From Actinomycetes bacterium (GTDB lineage: Bacteria > Actinomycetota > Acidimicrobiia > Acidimicrobiales > CADCSY01), in contig JAODBP010000102.1 of assembly GCA_025464025.1 (NCBI GenBank), positions 1 to 41,759 on the forward strand: a DNA stretch of 41,759 nt, read 5' to 3'. Below, piece after piece: positions 1 through 7,293 of this stretch. The notes below the pieces were generated by a model. That model did not search any database. It had not been told where the DNA came from and was given only the letters and a program-made list of their open reading frames with translations. How positions within the stretch are numbered: the stretch's first letter is position 1; each line of letters starts with the position of its first letter. A program made the position numbers and the translations under genes.

Positions 1-136
1 TGGTCTTGCCGCAGCCGGACGGGCCGACGAGCACGCACAGCTCGCCGTCGCCGACCTCGAGGTCGAGCTCGTGGACGGCCAGCTGCCCGTTGGGGTAGCG
101 CTTCGACACCGCCTCCAGCCGGATCACGGCGGTCAC
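1..136 (-). CDS. ABC transporter ATP-binding protein, N-terminal part (quaternary-amine importer type)
   Basis: Only the first 45 codons lie in the window; the gene continues past the left edge. The reading starts at GTG 136 (V-T-A-V-I-R-L-E), with a second in-frame GTG at 127. It shows the usual opening of an importer ATPase: a strand with the A-loop region SKRYPNGQ, then the complete Walker A motif GPSGCGKT at about residues 38-45. The gene faces away from two permeases and a binding protein of the glycine betaine/carnitine/choline (OpuC/ProVWX) type at 3474-5810, so it is probably their ATPase; that link is inferred from proximity and type. The CBS domains and signature motif that would test the subfamily are outside the window. 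Confidence 0.85.
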   Translation of the reverse strand, partial: MTAVIRLEAVSKRYPNGQLAVHELDLEVGDGELCVLVGPSGCGKT

Positions 137-151
137 GCTACCGAAGCGCGT

Positions 152-177
152 GTCACGACCGGTTCGCCGGTCGTGAC
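152..177. promoter_or_regulatory. Perfect 11-bp inverted repeat with TTCG loop in a divergent promoter region
   Basis: Bases 152-162 (GTCACGACCGG) are the exact reverse complement of 167-177, separated by TTCG. It lies between the divergent starts at 136 (ATPase) and 249 (cell-wall protein), 16 bp from the ATPase start codon. It could be a dyad operator or a hairpin in the 5' leader of the ATPase transcript. There is no T-tract, so a terminator is unlikely. Confidence 0.5.
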
Positions 178-197
178 CGGGGACACACCGAGGAAAC

Positions 198-213
198 CAG
201 TAGCCGGCTACTG
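198..213. promoter_or_regulatory. 16-bp perfect palindrome, possible operator
   Basis: CAGTAGCCGGCTACTG is its own reverse complement. It sits 36 bp before the ATG at 249 and 62 bp from the divergent ATPase start, so a regulator bound here could act on either gene. A palindrome of this length is expected a few times by chance in a 41-kb GC-rich window, so position is the main support. Confidence 0.3.
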
Positions 214-248
214 AGGGTTTCCGCGTCGGCCCGTGCGACCGTCGCCTC

Positions 249-3200
249 ATGACCACCGGTGGATCCCCCCTCGCCTCTGACCAGCCTCGCAACCGGGCCG
301 AGCGCCGGGCCGCCGCCCGCCGGAACCGGGGCCGCAAGGCGGTGGCCGCCCTCACCGGCGCCTCGCTCGTCACCACCGGCATGGGCGTCCTCTTCGCCAG
401 CCCGGCCAGCGCGTCGACCTTCACCGTCAACTCGGGCGCCGACGACGGTGGCGGCTCGGACACCACCCTGCGCGAGGCCCTCGATGCGGCCAACAGCCAC
501 CCGGGGAGCGACAGGATCAGCTTCGACCCGGCCCTCACCGAGGTGACCATCTCGGGCGGCACCCTCCAGGTCTCCGACGACGTCGTGATCGACGGCTCGG
601 ATCCGGCGCGGACCGTCGAGCTGCACCTCACGACCGACAGCGCGACGCACAACGGCGGGGCGTCGCTGCTCGCGGTCACCTACAGCGGGCTCACGATCGA
701 GGATCTGACGATCAGCGGCACGGCGGCCACCGAGGACGGCGGGGCGATCCGCTCCTACGCCGCCGACGTGGTCCTCGACCACGTCACCCTCTCGGGGAAC
801 ACGGTGACGGGCGCCGTGGGCGGCGCCGCCTACCTGGTGAGCAGCGATGTCACGATCGTGAGCTCAGCCTTCACCGACAACAGCGCCTTCTACAGCAGCG
901 GCGGCGGCACCGGCGGCGGGCTCTGGGTCTCGTCGGCCGGCTCGGTGAGCATCAGTGCCACCGACTTCACCGGCAACCGCAGCTACTACGACGGTGGCGG
1001 GGCCTACGTCCAGCTCAGCGGGTCTGCCGAGCTGACCGTCACCGGGTCTCACTTCACCGAGAACGGTTCCGACTCCCAGGACGGCGGTGGCTTGTCGGTG
1101 AGGGCGCGGGGCCATGCCGACCTGGACGTCGCCATCTCCGGCACCACCTTCACCGAGAACGACGCCGACGGCGTCGGTGGCGGCCTGGCCCTCTACGCCG
1201 GCAACGCCGACGCGCGGTTCTCGGTCACCGACACGACGTTCACCCGCAACGAGGCCCACGGCCCGGGCGGTGGGCTCCGCCTGCGGGCCAACTCGAGCGA
1301 TGCGACCCTGACGGTGTCGGACAGCACGTTCGACACCAACACCACCGCCGACTCGGGTGGCGGCCTACACCTCGACGGCCCGGCCGGCGTGACGATCGAG
1401 CGGACGACCATCGCCGGCAACCACGCCTTCGACTCGGGCGGCGGTCTCTCCGCGGCGGCCGGCGCCGTGGTCACCGCGGTGGCATCGACGATCTCCGACA
1501 ACACGGCGTCGACCGGTGCCGGGGCCTACGTGTCCGTGTCGGCCGCGACGTTCCGGCAGTCGACCGTGACCGACAACGAGGCGTCGGACGTCGCCGGTGG
1601 CATCCAGGTCGAGGGCTCCTCGCTCTTCGGCAACTATCCCGCGTCGCTCACGCTCGACGGTTCGATCGTGGCCGCCAACCGGGCCCCAGCCCGCCCCGAC
1701 CTCCGCCTGGTCCAGTTCTGGACCTTCGGTCCCGCGGACGAGACGGACCTGAGCCAGACCTCGGCATCGGCGATCCACTCGCTGGTGGGCGACGTGGGGA
1801 ACTCGGGGATCACGGGCCCGTCCGGGAGCAACCTGGTCGGCGTCGACCCGCTGCTTGCCCCGCTGGCCCTGAACGGCGGCACCACGGCGAACCACCTGCC
1901 CCTGGCCGGTTCGCCGGCGATCGGTGCCGGTGATCCGGTCTATTCCGGAGCGACCACCGACCAGCGGGGCGCCTCGCGCGTGTCGGGCGGTCGGATCGAC
2001 ATCGGTTCGGTCGAGGTGCAGATCGCCCCGGTGTTCATCTCGGCACCGCCGGCCCCGGCGCCGACGGGCGGCACGACCACCTTGACGCCGGGCCCCGCCG
2101 GGTCGAGCACGGCGTCGGTTCCGACCTCGGCCGGACCGGTCTCGGTGACCGTCACCCCGCCTGCGGGCGGCGGTGCCCCCACCTCCGCCCACGTCGACGT
2201 GGTCGGCGGGACGTCTCTGCCGGCCGATGGGCTCACGGTGCTGCCCACGGCGTTCGAGGTCACCATGACGGGCGGCTCGGTCGGCACGGCCAAGGTGTGC
2301 TTCCCGTACTCGCAGGCCGACCTGGTCAAGGCCGGGCTCGACGAGAACGCCATCCAGCTCTTCCACTTCCTGGCCGACGGCACTCGCGAGGTCATCACCG
2401 GCTCGGTCGACATGGCCGCCAACGTGATCTGCGGTGACACGACGTCGTTCTCCCCCTTCGCCATCGGCGTGCTCGACACGACCCGGGTGGCGGGCATCGA
2501 TGCGCCCTCCACGGCGGCCGCCCTCTCGGCCGCCACGTTCCCGGCCGGTGCGCCGGTCGTGTACCTGACCACGGCTGACGGCTTCGCCGATGCGCTCGGC
2601 GCCGGTCCGGCCGCGGGCGCGGCCGGTGGGCCGACGCTCCTCGTCCACCACAGCGACGTGCCGGCGGTGACACAGGCCGAGCTGGCCCGCCTCAAGCCGG
2701 CGCGCATCGTCCTCGTGGGCGGCACCTCGGTGATCGGTGCCGACGTGCAGGCGGCCCTGACACCGCTGGCGGCCAAGGTCGAGCGGGTCGCCGGTGCCGA
2801 CCGCGCGGGCACGGCCGCGATGCTCTCGGCGGCGACGTTCCAGCCGGGCGTGCCGGTCGTCTACGTCGTCAACGGGACGGGCTTCGCCGACGGCCTGGTC
2901 GCCGGCGCGGCGGCGGCCGCCACGAGCGGCCCGGTCCTGCTGACCGGCCGCGACGCCCTTCCGGCTGCCACGGCGGACGAGCTGGCCCGCCTGAAGCCGG
3001 CCAAGGTCGTGGTCGTCGGCGGCTCCGCGGCGGTGGCCGACTCGGTGGTCAAGGCCCTCGGCGCCAGCCGACTGGCTGGCGCCGACCGCTACGAGACGGC
3101 GGCCGTGGTGGCCGAGACCTTCCAAGCCGGCACGTCCGTGCTCGCCGCCACCGGCGAGTCGCCCGCTGACGCCCTCGCCGCGGTGGCCGCGGCGGCCAAG

Positions 3201-3359
3201 ACCAGGTCGGCGGTCGTGCTGGTGCGGCCCACCGGCGTTCCCGCCCGCCTGCTCACCGCCCTCGGCGTCCTCAAGCCCAAGGCCATCAAGGTCGTGGGCG
3301 GCACGGCGGCCGTGAGCCGCAACACCGAGGCCAACCTGGCCAAGGGCCTGGGCAGCTGA
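249..3359 (+). CDS. Secreted beta-helix protein with three C-terminal cell-wall-binding type 2 repeats
   Basis: A 1036-aa exported surface protein. Residues 1-55 form a long signal peptide: an Arg-rich n-region (residues 14-29), a hydrophobic stretch, and the cleavage site SPASA-S. Residues 57 to about 600 are a right-handed beta-helix built from repeats pairing FxxN (FTDN, FTGN, FTEN) with GGGL/GGGA turns. The region opens with a TLREALDAAN motif and closes with TDQRGASR...DIGSVE, the pattern of 'choice-of-anchor Q' proteins. A Pro/Thr-rich linker and a compact domain (about 600-740) follow. Residues 746-1036 hold three CWB2-type repeats (RVAGxDRxxTAA...GFADAL...LVGGTxVI), which anchor proteins non-covalently to the wall in other Gram-positives. 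No enzyme motif is visible, so an adhesin or surface-structure role is inferred. No clear ribosome site precedes the ATG. Confidence 0.88.
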   Translation: MTTGGSPLASDQPRNRAERRAAARRNRGRKAVAALTGASLVTTGMGVLFASPASASTFTVNSGADDGGGSDTTLREALDAANSHPGSDRISFDPALTEVTISGGTLQVSDDVVIDGSDPARTVELHLTTDSATHNGGASLLAVTYSGLTIEDLTISGTAATEDGGAIRSYAADVVLDHVTLSGNTVTGAVGGAAYLVSSDVTIVSSAFTDNSAFYSSGGGTGGGLWVSSAGSVSISATDFTGNRSYYDGGGAYVQLSGSAELTVTGSHFTENGSDSQDGGGLSVRARGHADLDVAISGTTFTENDADGVGGGLALYAGNADARFSVTDTTFTRNEAHGPGGGLRLRANSSDATLTVSDSTFDTNTTADSGGGLHLDGPAGVTIERTTIAGNHAFDSGGGLSAAAGAVVTAVASTISDNTASTGAGAYVSVSAATFRQSTVTDNEASDVAGGIQVEGSSLFGNYPASLTLDGSIVAANRAPARPDLRLVQFWTFGPADETDLSQTSASAIHSLVGDVGNSGITGPSGSNLVGVDPLLAPLALNGGTTANHLPLAGSPAIGAGDPVYSGATTDQRGASRVSGGRIDIGSVEVQIAPVFISAPPAPAPTGGTTTLTPGPAGSSTASVPTSAGPVSVTVTPPAGGGAPTSAHVDVVGGTSLPADGLTVLPTAFEVTMTGGSVGTAKVCFPYSQADLVKAGLDENAIQLFHFLADGTREVITGSVDMAANVICGDTTSFSPFAIGVLDTTRVAGIDAPSTAAALSAATFPAGAPVVYLTTADGFADALGAGPAAGAAGGPTLLVHHSDVPAVTQAELARLKPARIVLVGGTSVIGADVQAALTPLAAKVERVAGADRAGTAAMLSAATFQPGVPVVYVVNGTGFADGLVAGAAAAATSGPVLLTGRDALPAATADELARLKPAKVVVVGGSAAVADSVVKALGASRLAGADRYETAAVVAETFQAGTSVLAATGESPADALAAVAAAAKTRSAVVLVRPTGVPARLLTALGVLKPKAIKVVGGTAAVSRNTEANLAKGLGS

Positions 3360-3371
3360 TCTTCCCGCGGT

Positions 3372-3398
3372 CGTCCCCCGACGGAACGTCGGGGGACG
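3372..3398 (+). terminator. Hairpin terminator after the cell-wall protein gene
   Basis: An 11-bp perfect stem (3372-3382 with 3388-3398; core GTCCCCCGAC/GTCGGGGGAC) with a 5-base loop starts 12 bp after the stop codon at 3359. There is no T-run, as is common for actinobacterial terminators. It separates the cell-wall protein from the importer operon. Confidence 0.7.
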
Positions 3399-3473
3399 CC
3401 GCTAGGGTCCCCCCGTGCCGCACGCCACCCGTCACGCCATCCGGCTCCAGAGCCGGTACCGGCACCGGGGGCC

Positions 3474-4142
3474 GTGACGGTGCTCAGCGCACAGCAGTGG
3501 TTCCACTGGTCGTGGGTCGCCGACCACTCGGACGACATCCGGGCCGCCCTCGCCGAGCACCTCCAGCTCACGCTCGTGGCCATGGTGGCCGGCCTCGTCA
3601 TCTCGCTCCCGCTCGGCGTCGCCGCCGTCCGGTGGCGGCGGTTGCGCACCCCGGTGCTGCTGACCGAAGGCGTGCTCTACGCCATCCCCTCGCTCGCCGC
3701 CATCGTGCTGCTGGGCCCCTGGACCGGGTACCTGACCCGCACCACGGTCGCCATCCCGCTCACGGCCTACACGCTGCTGATCCTGACCCGGAACGTGGTC
3801 ACCGGCCTCGAGGCGGTGCCCGAGGAGGTCCGGGAGTCGGCGACCGGCATGGGCTACGGCCCGACGCGCCGGTTGCTGCGCGTCGAACTGCCGCTGGCCC
3901 TGCCCACGATCATCGCCGGCATCCGAATCGCCACCGTCAGCACGATCGCCATGGTGACGATCGGCTTCGTCGCCGGCCACGGCGGCCTCGGCGAGCTGGT
4001 CGACGCGGGGATCCGCGCCTACGTCGACTACTCGCCGCTCACCGTCGGCCTGGCGCTCACCGTGGCGCTGGCGGTCACCGCCGACCTGCTCCTCCAGCTC
4101 GTGCAGCGGCTGCTCACGCCGTGGGCCAGGGCGGGTCGCTGA
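3474..4142 (+). CDS. Quaternary-amine ABC importer permease
   Basis: A 222-aa inner-membrane permease of the BPD_transp_1 family. It has several hydrophobic helices and the ATPase-contact loop EVPEEVRESATGMGY...LRRVELPLALPTIIAGIR, whose E-A-x3-G pattern and following LP.ALP stretch are typical of OpuCB/ProW-type subunits. It starts at GTG 3474 and ends in a TGATG overlap with the next permease gene, so the two are translationally coupled. It probably works with the lipoprotein binding protein at 4875 and the divergent ATPase at 136 to import glycine betaine, choline, carnitine or a related osmoprotectant. The substrate cannot be read from the sequence. Confidence 0.88.
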   Translation: MTVLSAQQWFHWSWVADHSDDIRAALAEHLQLTLVAMVAGLVISLPLGVAAVRWRRLRTPVLLTEGVLYAIPSLAAIVLLGPWTGYLTRTTVAIPLTAYTLLILTRNVVTGLEAVPEEVRESATGMGYGPTRRLLRVELPLALPTIIAGIRIATVSTIAMVTIGFVAGHGGLGELVDAGIRAYVDYSPLTVGLALTVALAVTADLLLQLVQRLLTPWARAGR

Positions 4143-4831
4143 TGGGGTTCCTCGGCGACGTCGTCGACTGGTTCACGGCCGGCGAGCACTGGCACGGTCC
4201 CAACGGGCTCCCGCACCGGGTCGGCGAGCACGTCGTGCTCTCCCTGGTGGCGATCGGCATCGCCGTCGTGGTCGCCGTCCCGCTCGGCATCGCCCTCGGC
4301 CACCTGCGCCGCGGGGGCGCCGCCTCCGGGGCGGTGGCGAACCTGGGGCGGGGCGTGCCCTCGTTCGCCCTGCTGGTGCTGGCCTACAAGGTCTTCGGCC
4401 TCGGCGTCCTCCCGACCTACATCGCGCTCGTCGTCCTCGCCGTGCCGCCCATGCTGGTGAACGCCTACGTCGGCGTGGCCGAGGTCGACAACGAGCTGCG
4501 TGACGCGGCCCGGGGCATGGGCATGACGGGGTGGCAGTCGCTCCGGCGCGTCGAGCTGCCGCTCGCCCTCCCGCTGGTGATGGGCGGCATCCGCACCGGT
4601 GCCGTGCAGGTGGTGGCCACCGCCACCCTCGCCGCCTACATCGCCGAGGGGGGCCTCGGTCGCTACATCGTCGACGGCCAGTCCGTGCAGGACAACGTCA
4701 CCGTGTTCGCCGGCGCCCTCGTGGTCGCCCTCCTGTCCGTGGCCACCGAGCTCGGCCTCGGCGCCGTCCAGCGGGCGGTGACCCCCCGGGGTCGCGACGC
4801 CGCCCTGGCCGACGCCGTCGCCGCCCACTGA
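4142..4831 (+). CDS. Quaternary-amine ABC importer permease, second subunit
   Basis: A 229-aa BPD_transp_1 permease starting MGFLGDVVDWF. The ATG at 4142 overlaps the previous stop (TGATG). The N-terminal DWF...GEHVVLSLVAI pattern is usual for OpuCB/OpuCD subunits, and the coupling loop EVDNELRDAARGMGMTGWQ...VELPLALPLVMGGIRTG is intact. This is a heteromeric pair with the preceding permease, as in OpuCB/OpuCD. A 43-bp gap containing a good ribosome site separates it from the binding-protein gene. The same frame stays open far upstream, but only this start fits the family and the coupling. Confidence 0.88.
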   Translation: MGFLGDVVDWFTAGEHWHGPNGLPHRVGEHVVLSLVAIGIAVVVAVPLGIALGHLRRGGAASGAVANLGRGVPSFALLVLAYKVFGLGVLPTYIALVVLAVPPMLVNAYVGVAEVDNELRDAARGMGMTGWQSLRRVELPLALPLVMGGIRTGAVQVVATATLAAYIAEGGLGRYIVDGQSVQDNVTVFAGALVVALLSVATELGLGAVQRAVTPRGRDAALADAVAAH

Positions 4832-4874
4832 TCGACCCCACATCACCCACAGCAGTGCAACGAAAGGACCAACG

Positions 4875-5810
4875 ATGAAGACGTGGAGACGCCTGGTCGT
4901 CCTCCTCCTCGCCCTGACCCTGATCGGTGCCGCGTGCGGCAGCGACGACGGCGGGACGACGACGGACAACGGCGCCAGCGCCAGCACGGGTGGGGGCAGC
5001 GCGCTCACCGCCAAGACGATCACCGTGGGCTCGGCGAACTTCGCCGAGAGCTCGCTGGTCGCCAGCATGTACGCCCAGGTGCTCGAGCACGCCGGCTACA
5101 AGGTCAAGACCAAGCTCGACATCGGCGCCCGCGACGTCTACTTCAAGGCGCTCGAGGCCGGCGAGGTCAGCCTGGTGCCCGAGTTCGTGGGCTCGCTCAC
5201 CGCCTTCCTGAAGGGCACGGGCGACCCCGACCCCGACACCGCGGTGACCAACCTGAAGAAGGTGCTCCCCGCCGGCATCGAGGTGCTCGACCCCTCGCCG
5301 TCGCAGAGCGCCAACACCTTCGTGGTCACCAAGGAGACGGCCGACAAGTACGGCCTGACCAAGGTCTCCGACCTGGCCGGCAAGGACCTCACCCTCGGTG
5401 GGCCGCCGGAGTGCCCGCAGCGCCCGTTCTGCATGGTGGGGCTGAAGACCACCTACGGCGTCGACTTCTCGAACAAGTTCAAGCCGCTCGACGCCGGAGG
5501 GCCCATCACCAAGGAGGCCCTCTCCAAGGGCGACATCGACGTCGCCCTCCTGTTCACGACCGACCCCGGCATCCCGAAGAACGGCTGGGTCGAGCTCGAG
5601 GACGACAAGCACCTCCAGCAGGCCGAGAGCGTGATCCCCGTGATCCGCAAGGACAACGTCGACGCCGACGTGACCCGCCTCCTCAACGAGGTGTCGGCCA
5701 AGCTCGACCAGAAGAGCTACGTCGAGCTGCTGAGCAAGGTGTACATCGACGGTGACGACGTCGAGGCCACGGCCAAGACCTGGCTGACCGACAACGGTCT
5801 CCTGAAGTAG
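4875..5810 (+). CDS. Glycine betaine/choline-type substrate-binding lipoprotein
   Basis: A 311-aa OpuAC-family binding protein. The signal peptide ends in a lipobox (IGAAC, lipidated Cys21) followed by a Ser/Thr/Gly-rich tether. The mature domain begins with ITVGSANFAESSLVASMYAQVLEHAGY, the hallmark of OpuCC/OsmX-type proteins, and continues with a GARDVYFKALEAGEVSLVPEF-like segment. AAAGGA lies 6 bases before the ATG, a strong ribosome site. As the last gene of the permease operon, it captures substrate outside the membrane. Osmoprotectant uptake is the expected role; no osmoregulatory promoter was recognised. Confidence 0.9.
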   Translation: MKTWRRLVVLLLALTLIGAACGSDDGGTTTDNGASASTGGGSALTAKTITVGSANFAESSLVASMYAQVLEHAGYKVKTKLDIGARDVYFKALEAGEVSLVPEFVGSLTAFLKGTGDPDPDTAVTNLKKVLPAGIEVLDPSPSQSANTFVVTKETADKYGLTKVSDLAGKDLTLGGPPECPQRPFCMVGLKTTYGVDFSNKFKPLDAGGPITKEALSKGDIDVALLFTTDPGIPKNGWVELEDDKHLQQAESVIPVIRKDNVDADVTRLLNEVSAKLDQKSYVELLSKVYIDGDDVEATAKTWLTDNGLLK

Positions 5811-5835
5811 CCCGCATCGCCCGGTCCGGGCGTGG

Positions 5836-5849
5836 CGAACGTACGTTCG
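5836..5849. promoter_or_regulatory. LexA-binding site (SOS box)
   Basis: CGAACGTACGTTCG is a perfect palindrome and an exact match to CGAAC-N4-GTTCG, the core of the Gram-positive/mycobacterial LexA box; with its flanking bases it matches TCGAAC-N4-GTTCGA at 11 of 12 positions. It ends 2 bp before the -10 candidate at 5852 and 15 bp before the preferred start codon, where bound LexA would block initiation. At this base composition roughly 0.03-0.04 exact matches are expected in the window; there are two, both in promoters. Confidence 0.8.
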
Positions 5850-5851
5850 AC

Positions 5852-5857
5852 TACGCT
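5852..5857 (+). promoter_or_regulatory. -10 element of a leaderless promoter
   Basis: TACGCT fits the actinobacterial TANNNT -10 pattern. Seven bases separate it from the GTG at 5865, which puts transcription start at or beside the start codon, as in leaderless mRNAs. No Shine-Dalgarno sequence is present, in agreement. The -35 region overlaps the LexA box. Confidence 0.5.
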
Positions 5858-5864
5858 CGGGCCG

Positions 5865-7283
5865 GTGCGCTGGCGGACCGAGGGTGACGACGGGCAGGAG
5901 CAGCTCTTCGACGACCTCGACCGCCACGTCGGCCGGGGCGAGTTCCGGGGGATGACGTTCCTCCACGTCCGGGCCCGCCGGGTGGTCAACACCCTGCCCG
6001 AGACGTCGCCGTTCGCCTTCCGGCACACGATCAACGCCTACCGGGGCTGCTCCCACGCCTGCTCCTACTGCCTCGACGGCGACACGCCCGTGCTGCTGGC
6101 CGACGGTCGGACCCGGGCCCTGCGCCGCCTGAAGGTCGGCGACGTCGTCACCGGCACCGACGACGGGAAGCCGGTGCCCACCACGGTGCTCGACCACTGG
6201 GCGACCGAGCGGCCCGCCTACCGCGTGACCCTCGGCGACGGCACCGTGCTCACGGCGAGCGCGGACCACCGGTTCCTCACCGAGCGGGGCTGGCGGGCGG
6301 TCCGCGAGCTGGGCCCGGCCGACGTGCTCGTCACCCTCGACGGCACCGACCCGTCGACCGCGGCCTTCCGGGCCGAGAACGGCGTCGTGCGGGTCCAACC
6401 CCTGGGCGAGGAGCGGCGGCTCTACGACATCACCACCGGAACGGGCGACTTCGTGGCCGACGGGGTGGTGAGCCACAACTGCTTCGCCCGCCCCACGCAC
6501 GACTACCTCGGCCTCGACGTCGACGAGGGCTTCGAGCGCGACATCGTGGTGAAGGTCAACGCCGTCGAACGGGTGCGGGCCGAGCTCGCCCCGAAGCGGT
6601 GGAAGGGCGAACCGATCGCCATGGGCACCAACACCGACCCGTACCAGCGGTGCGAGGGGAAGTACCGCCTCACCCGGGGCATCGTCGAGGTGCTGTCCGC
6701 GGCCCGCAACCCGTTCTCGATCCTCACCAAGTCGACGCTCATGCTCCGCGACGTCGAGCTGCTGGCCGAGGCGGCCCAGCGCACCGAGGTGTCGCTGATG
6801 TTCTCCGTCGGCACCCTCGACGAGGAGGTGTGGCGGGCCACCGAGCCCGGCACGCCCCACCCGCGGCTGCGGCTCGAGGCCATCGCCCGGCTGCGCGACG
6901 CCGGGATCCCGTGCGGCGTGCTCATGGCCCCGCTGCTGCCGGGGCTGTCCGACGACGCCGCCGGGATCCGGGCCGTGGTCGCAGGGGCCCGCGAGGCCGG
7001 GGCGTCGCACGTCTCGGGCGGCCCGCTGCTCTACCTCACCCCGCCGGTGCGCGAGGTGTTCATGAAGCGCCTGGCCGTGAGCCACCCGCACCTGGTCGAG
7101 CGCTACGAGCGGCTGTACCAGGGCACCCGGGCGCCGAAGGAGGAGCAGGACCGCGTCCGGGCCATCGTCGACGCCGCCCTCGGCCGGCGACCCCGCACCG
7201 CGAGACCAGCGCCGTTCCGGAAGCCGGTGCCCCGGCCTGCGCCGGTGCCGGAACCCACCGAGCAGCTCTCGCTCGGCGTGTGA
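5865..7283 (+). CDS. Rv2578c-family radical SAM protein (SplB/COG1533-like) interrupted by a mini-intein
   Basis: Radical SAM enzyme related to spore photoproduct lyase-like proteins (COG1533). The cluster motif reads GCSHACSY-C, then 137 aa of intein (6069-6479), then CFARPTHDYLGLD. Removing the intein restores CxxxCxxC followed by FARPTH, the family hallmark. The downstream core is intact, including GTNTDPYQRCE, TKSTLMLRD and an EVSLMFSVGT segment. The precursor is 472 aa from GTG 5865 and 335 aa after splicing. I prefer GTG 5865 (M-R-W-R-T) over GTG 5832 because family members usually begin near 'MRW', a -10 sits 7 bases upstream, and the earlier GTG would lie before the LexA box. A role in repair of damaged DNA is inferred from the family and the SOS box; the substrate is unknown. 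Confidence 0.9.
   Translation: MRWRTEGDDGQEQLFDDLDRHVGRGEFRGMTFLHVRARRVVNTLPETSPFAFRHTINAYRGCSHACSYCLDGDTPVLLADGRTRALRRLKVGDVVTGTDDGKPVPTTVLDHWATERPAYRVTLGDGTVLTASADHRFLTERGWRAVRELGPADVLVTLDGTDPSTAAFRAENGVVRVQPLGEERRLYDITTGTGDFVADGVVSHNCFARPTHDYLGLDVDEGFERDIVVKVNAVERVRAELAPKRWKGEPIAMGTNTDPYQRCEGKYRLTRGIVEVLSAARNPFSILTKSTLMLRDVELLAEAAQRTEVSLMFSVGTLDEEVWRATEPGTPHPRLRLEAIARLRDAGIPCGVLMAPLLPGLSDDAAGIRAVVAGAREAGASHVSGGPLLYLTPPVREVFMKRLAVSHPHLVERYERLYQGTRAPKEEQDRVRAIVDAALGRRPRTARPAPFRKPVPRPAPVPEPTEQLSLGV
6069..6479 (+). other. Mini-intein inserted at the third cysteine of the radical SAM motif
   Basis: A 137-residue in-frame insertion with all splicing blocks. Block A is Cys1 in CLDGDTPVLLADG followed by LKVGDVV. 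Block B is SADHRFLT, with its His at intein residue 67. Block F is RLYDITTGTGDFVADG. Block G is VVSHN, with penultimate His136 and terminal Asn137. The next residue is Cys+1. There is no room for a homing endonuclease between blocks B and F, so this is a mini-intein. Cys1 occupies the place of the third cluster cysteine in the precursor, and Cys+1 takes it after splicing. Nothing essential is missing, so it should splice. Confidence 0.95.
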
Positions 7284-7293
7284 CACTGGCCGG

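Noticed and set aside
1365..3125. Very long open frames on the strand opposite the cell-wall protein, and similar frames opposite or shifted within most genes (for example 4698-7574 minus, 8001-11420 plus, 20594-23773 plus, 30127-33057 minus)
   Set aside because: Long stop-free frames arise in every frame of GC-rich DNA. These have Arg/Pro/Ala/Gly-rich shadow composition, no recognisable motifs, and each overlaps a gene with clear family signatures.
3441..3462. CCGGCT/AGCCGG hairpin and CCGGTACCGG palindrome before the first permease gene
   Set aside because: Short GC palindromes are frequent here, and nothing links them to control of the importer.
5819..5831. Short GCCCG/CGGGC hairpin after the binding-protein gene as a terminator
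   Set aside because: A 5-bp stem without a T-tract is too weak to call in this GC content.
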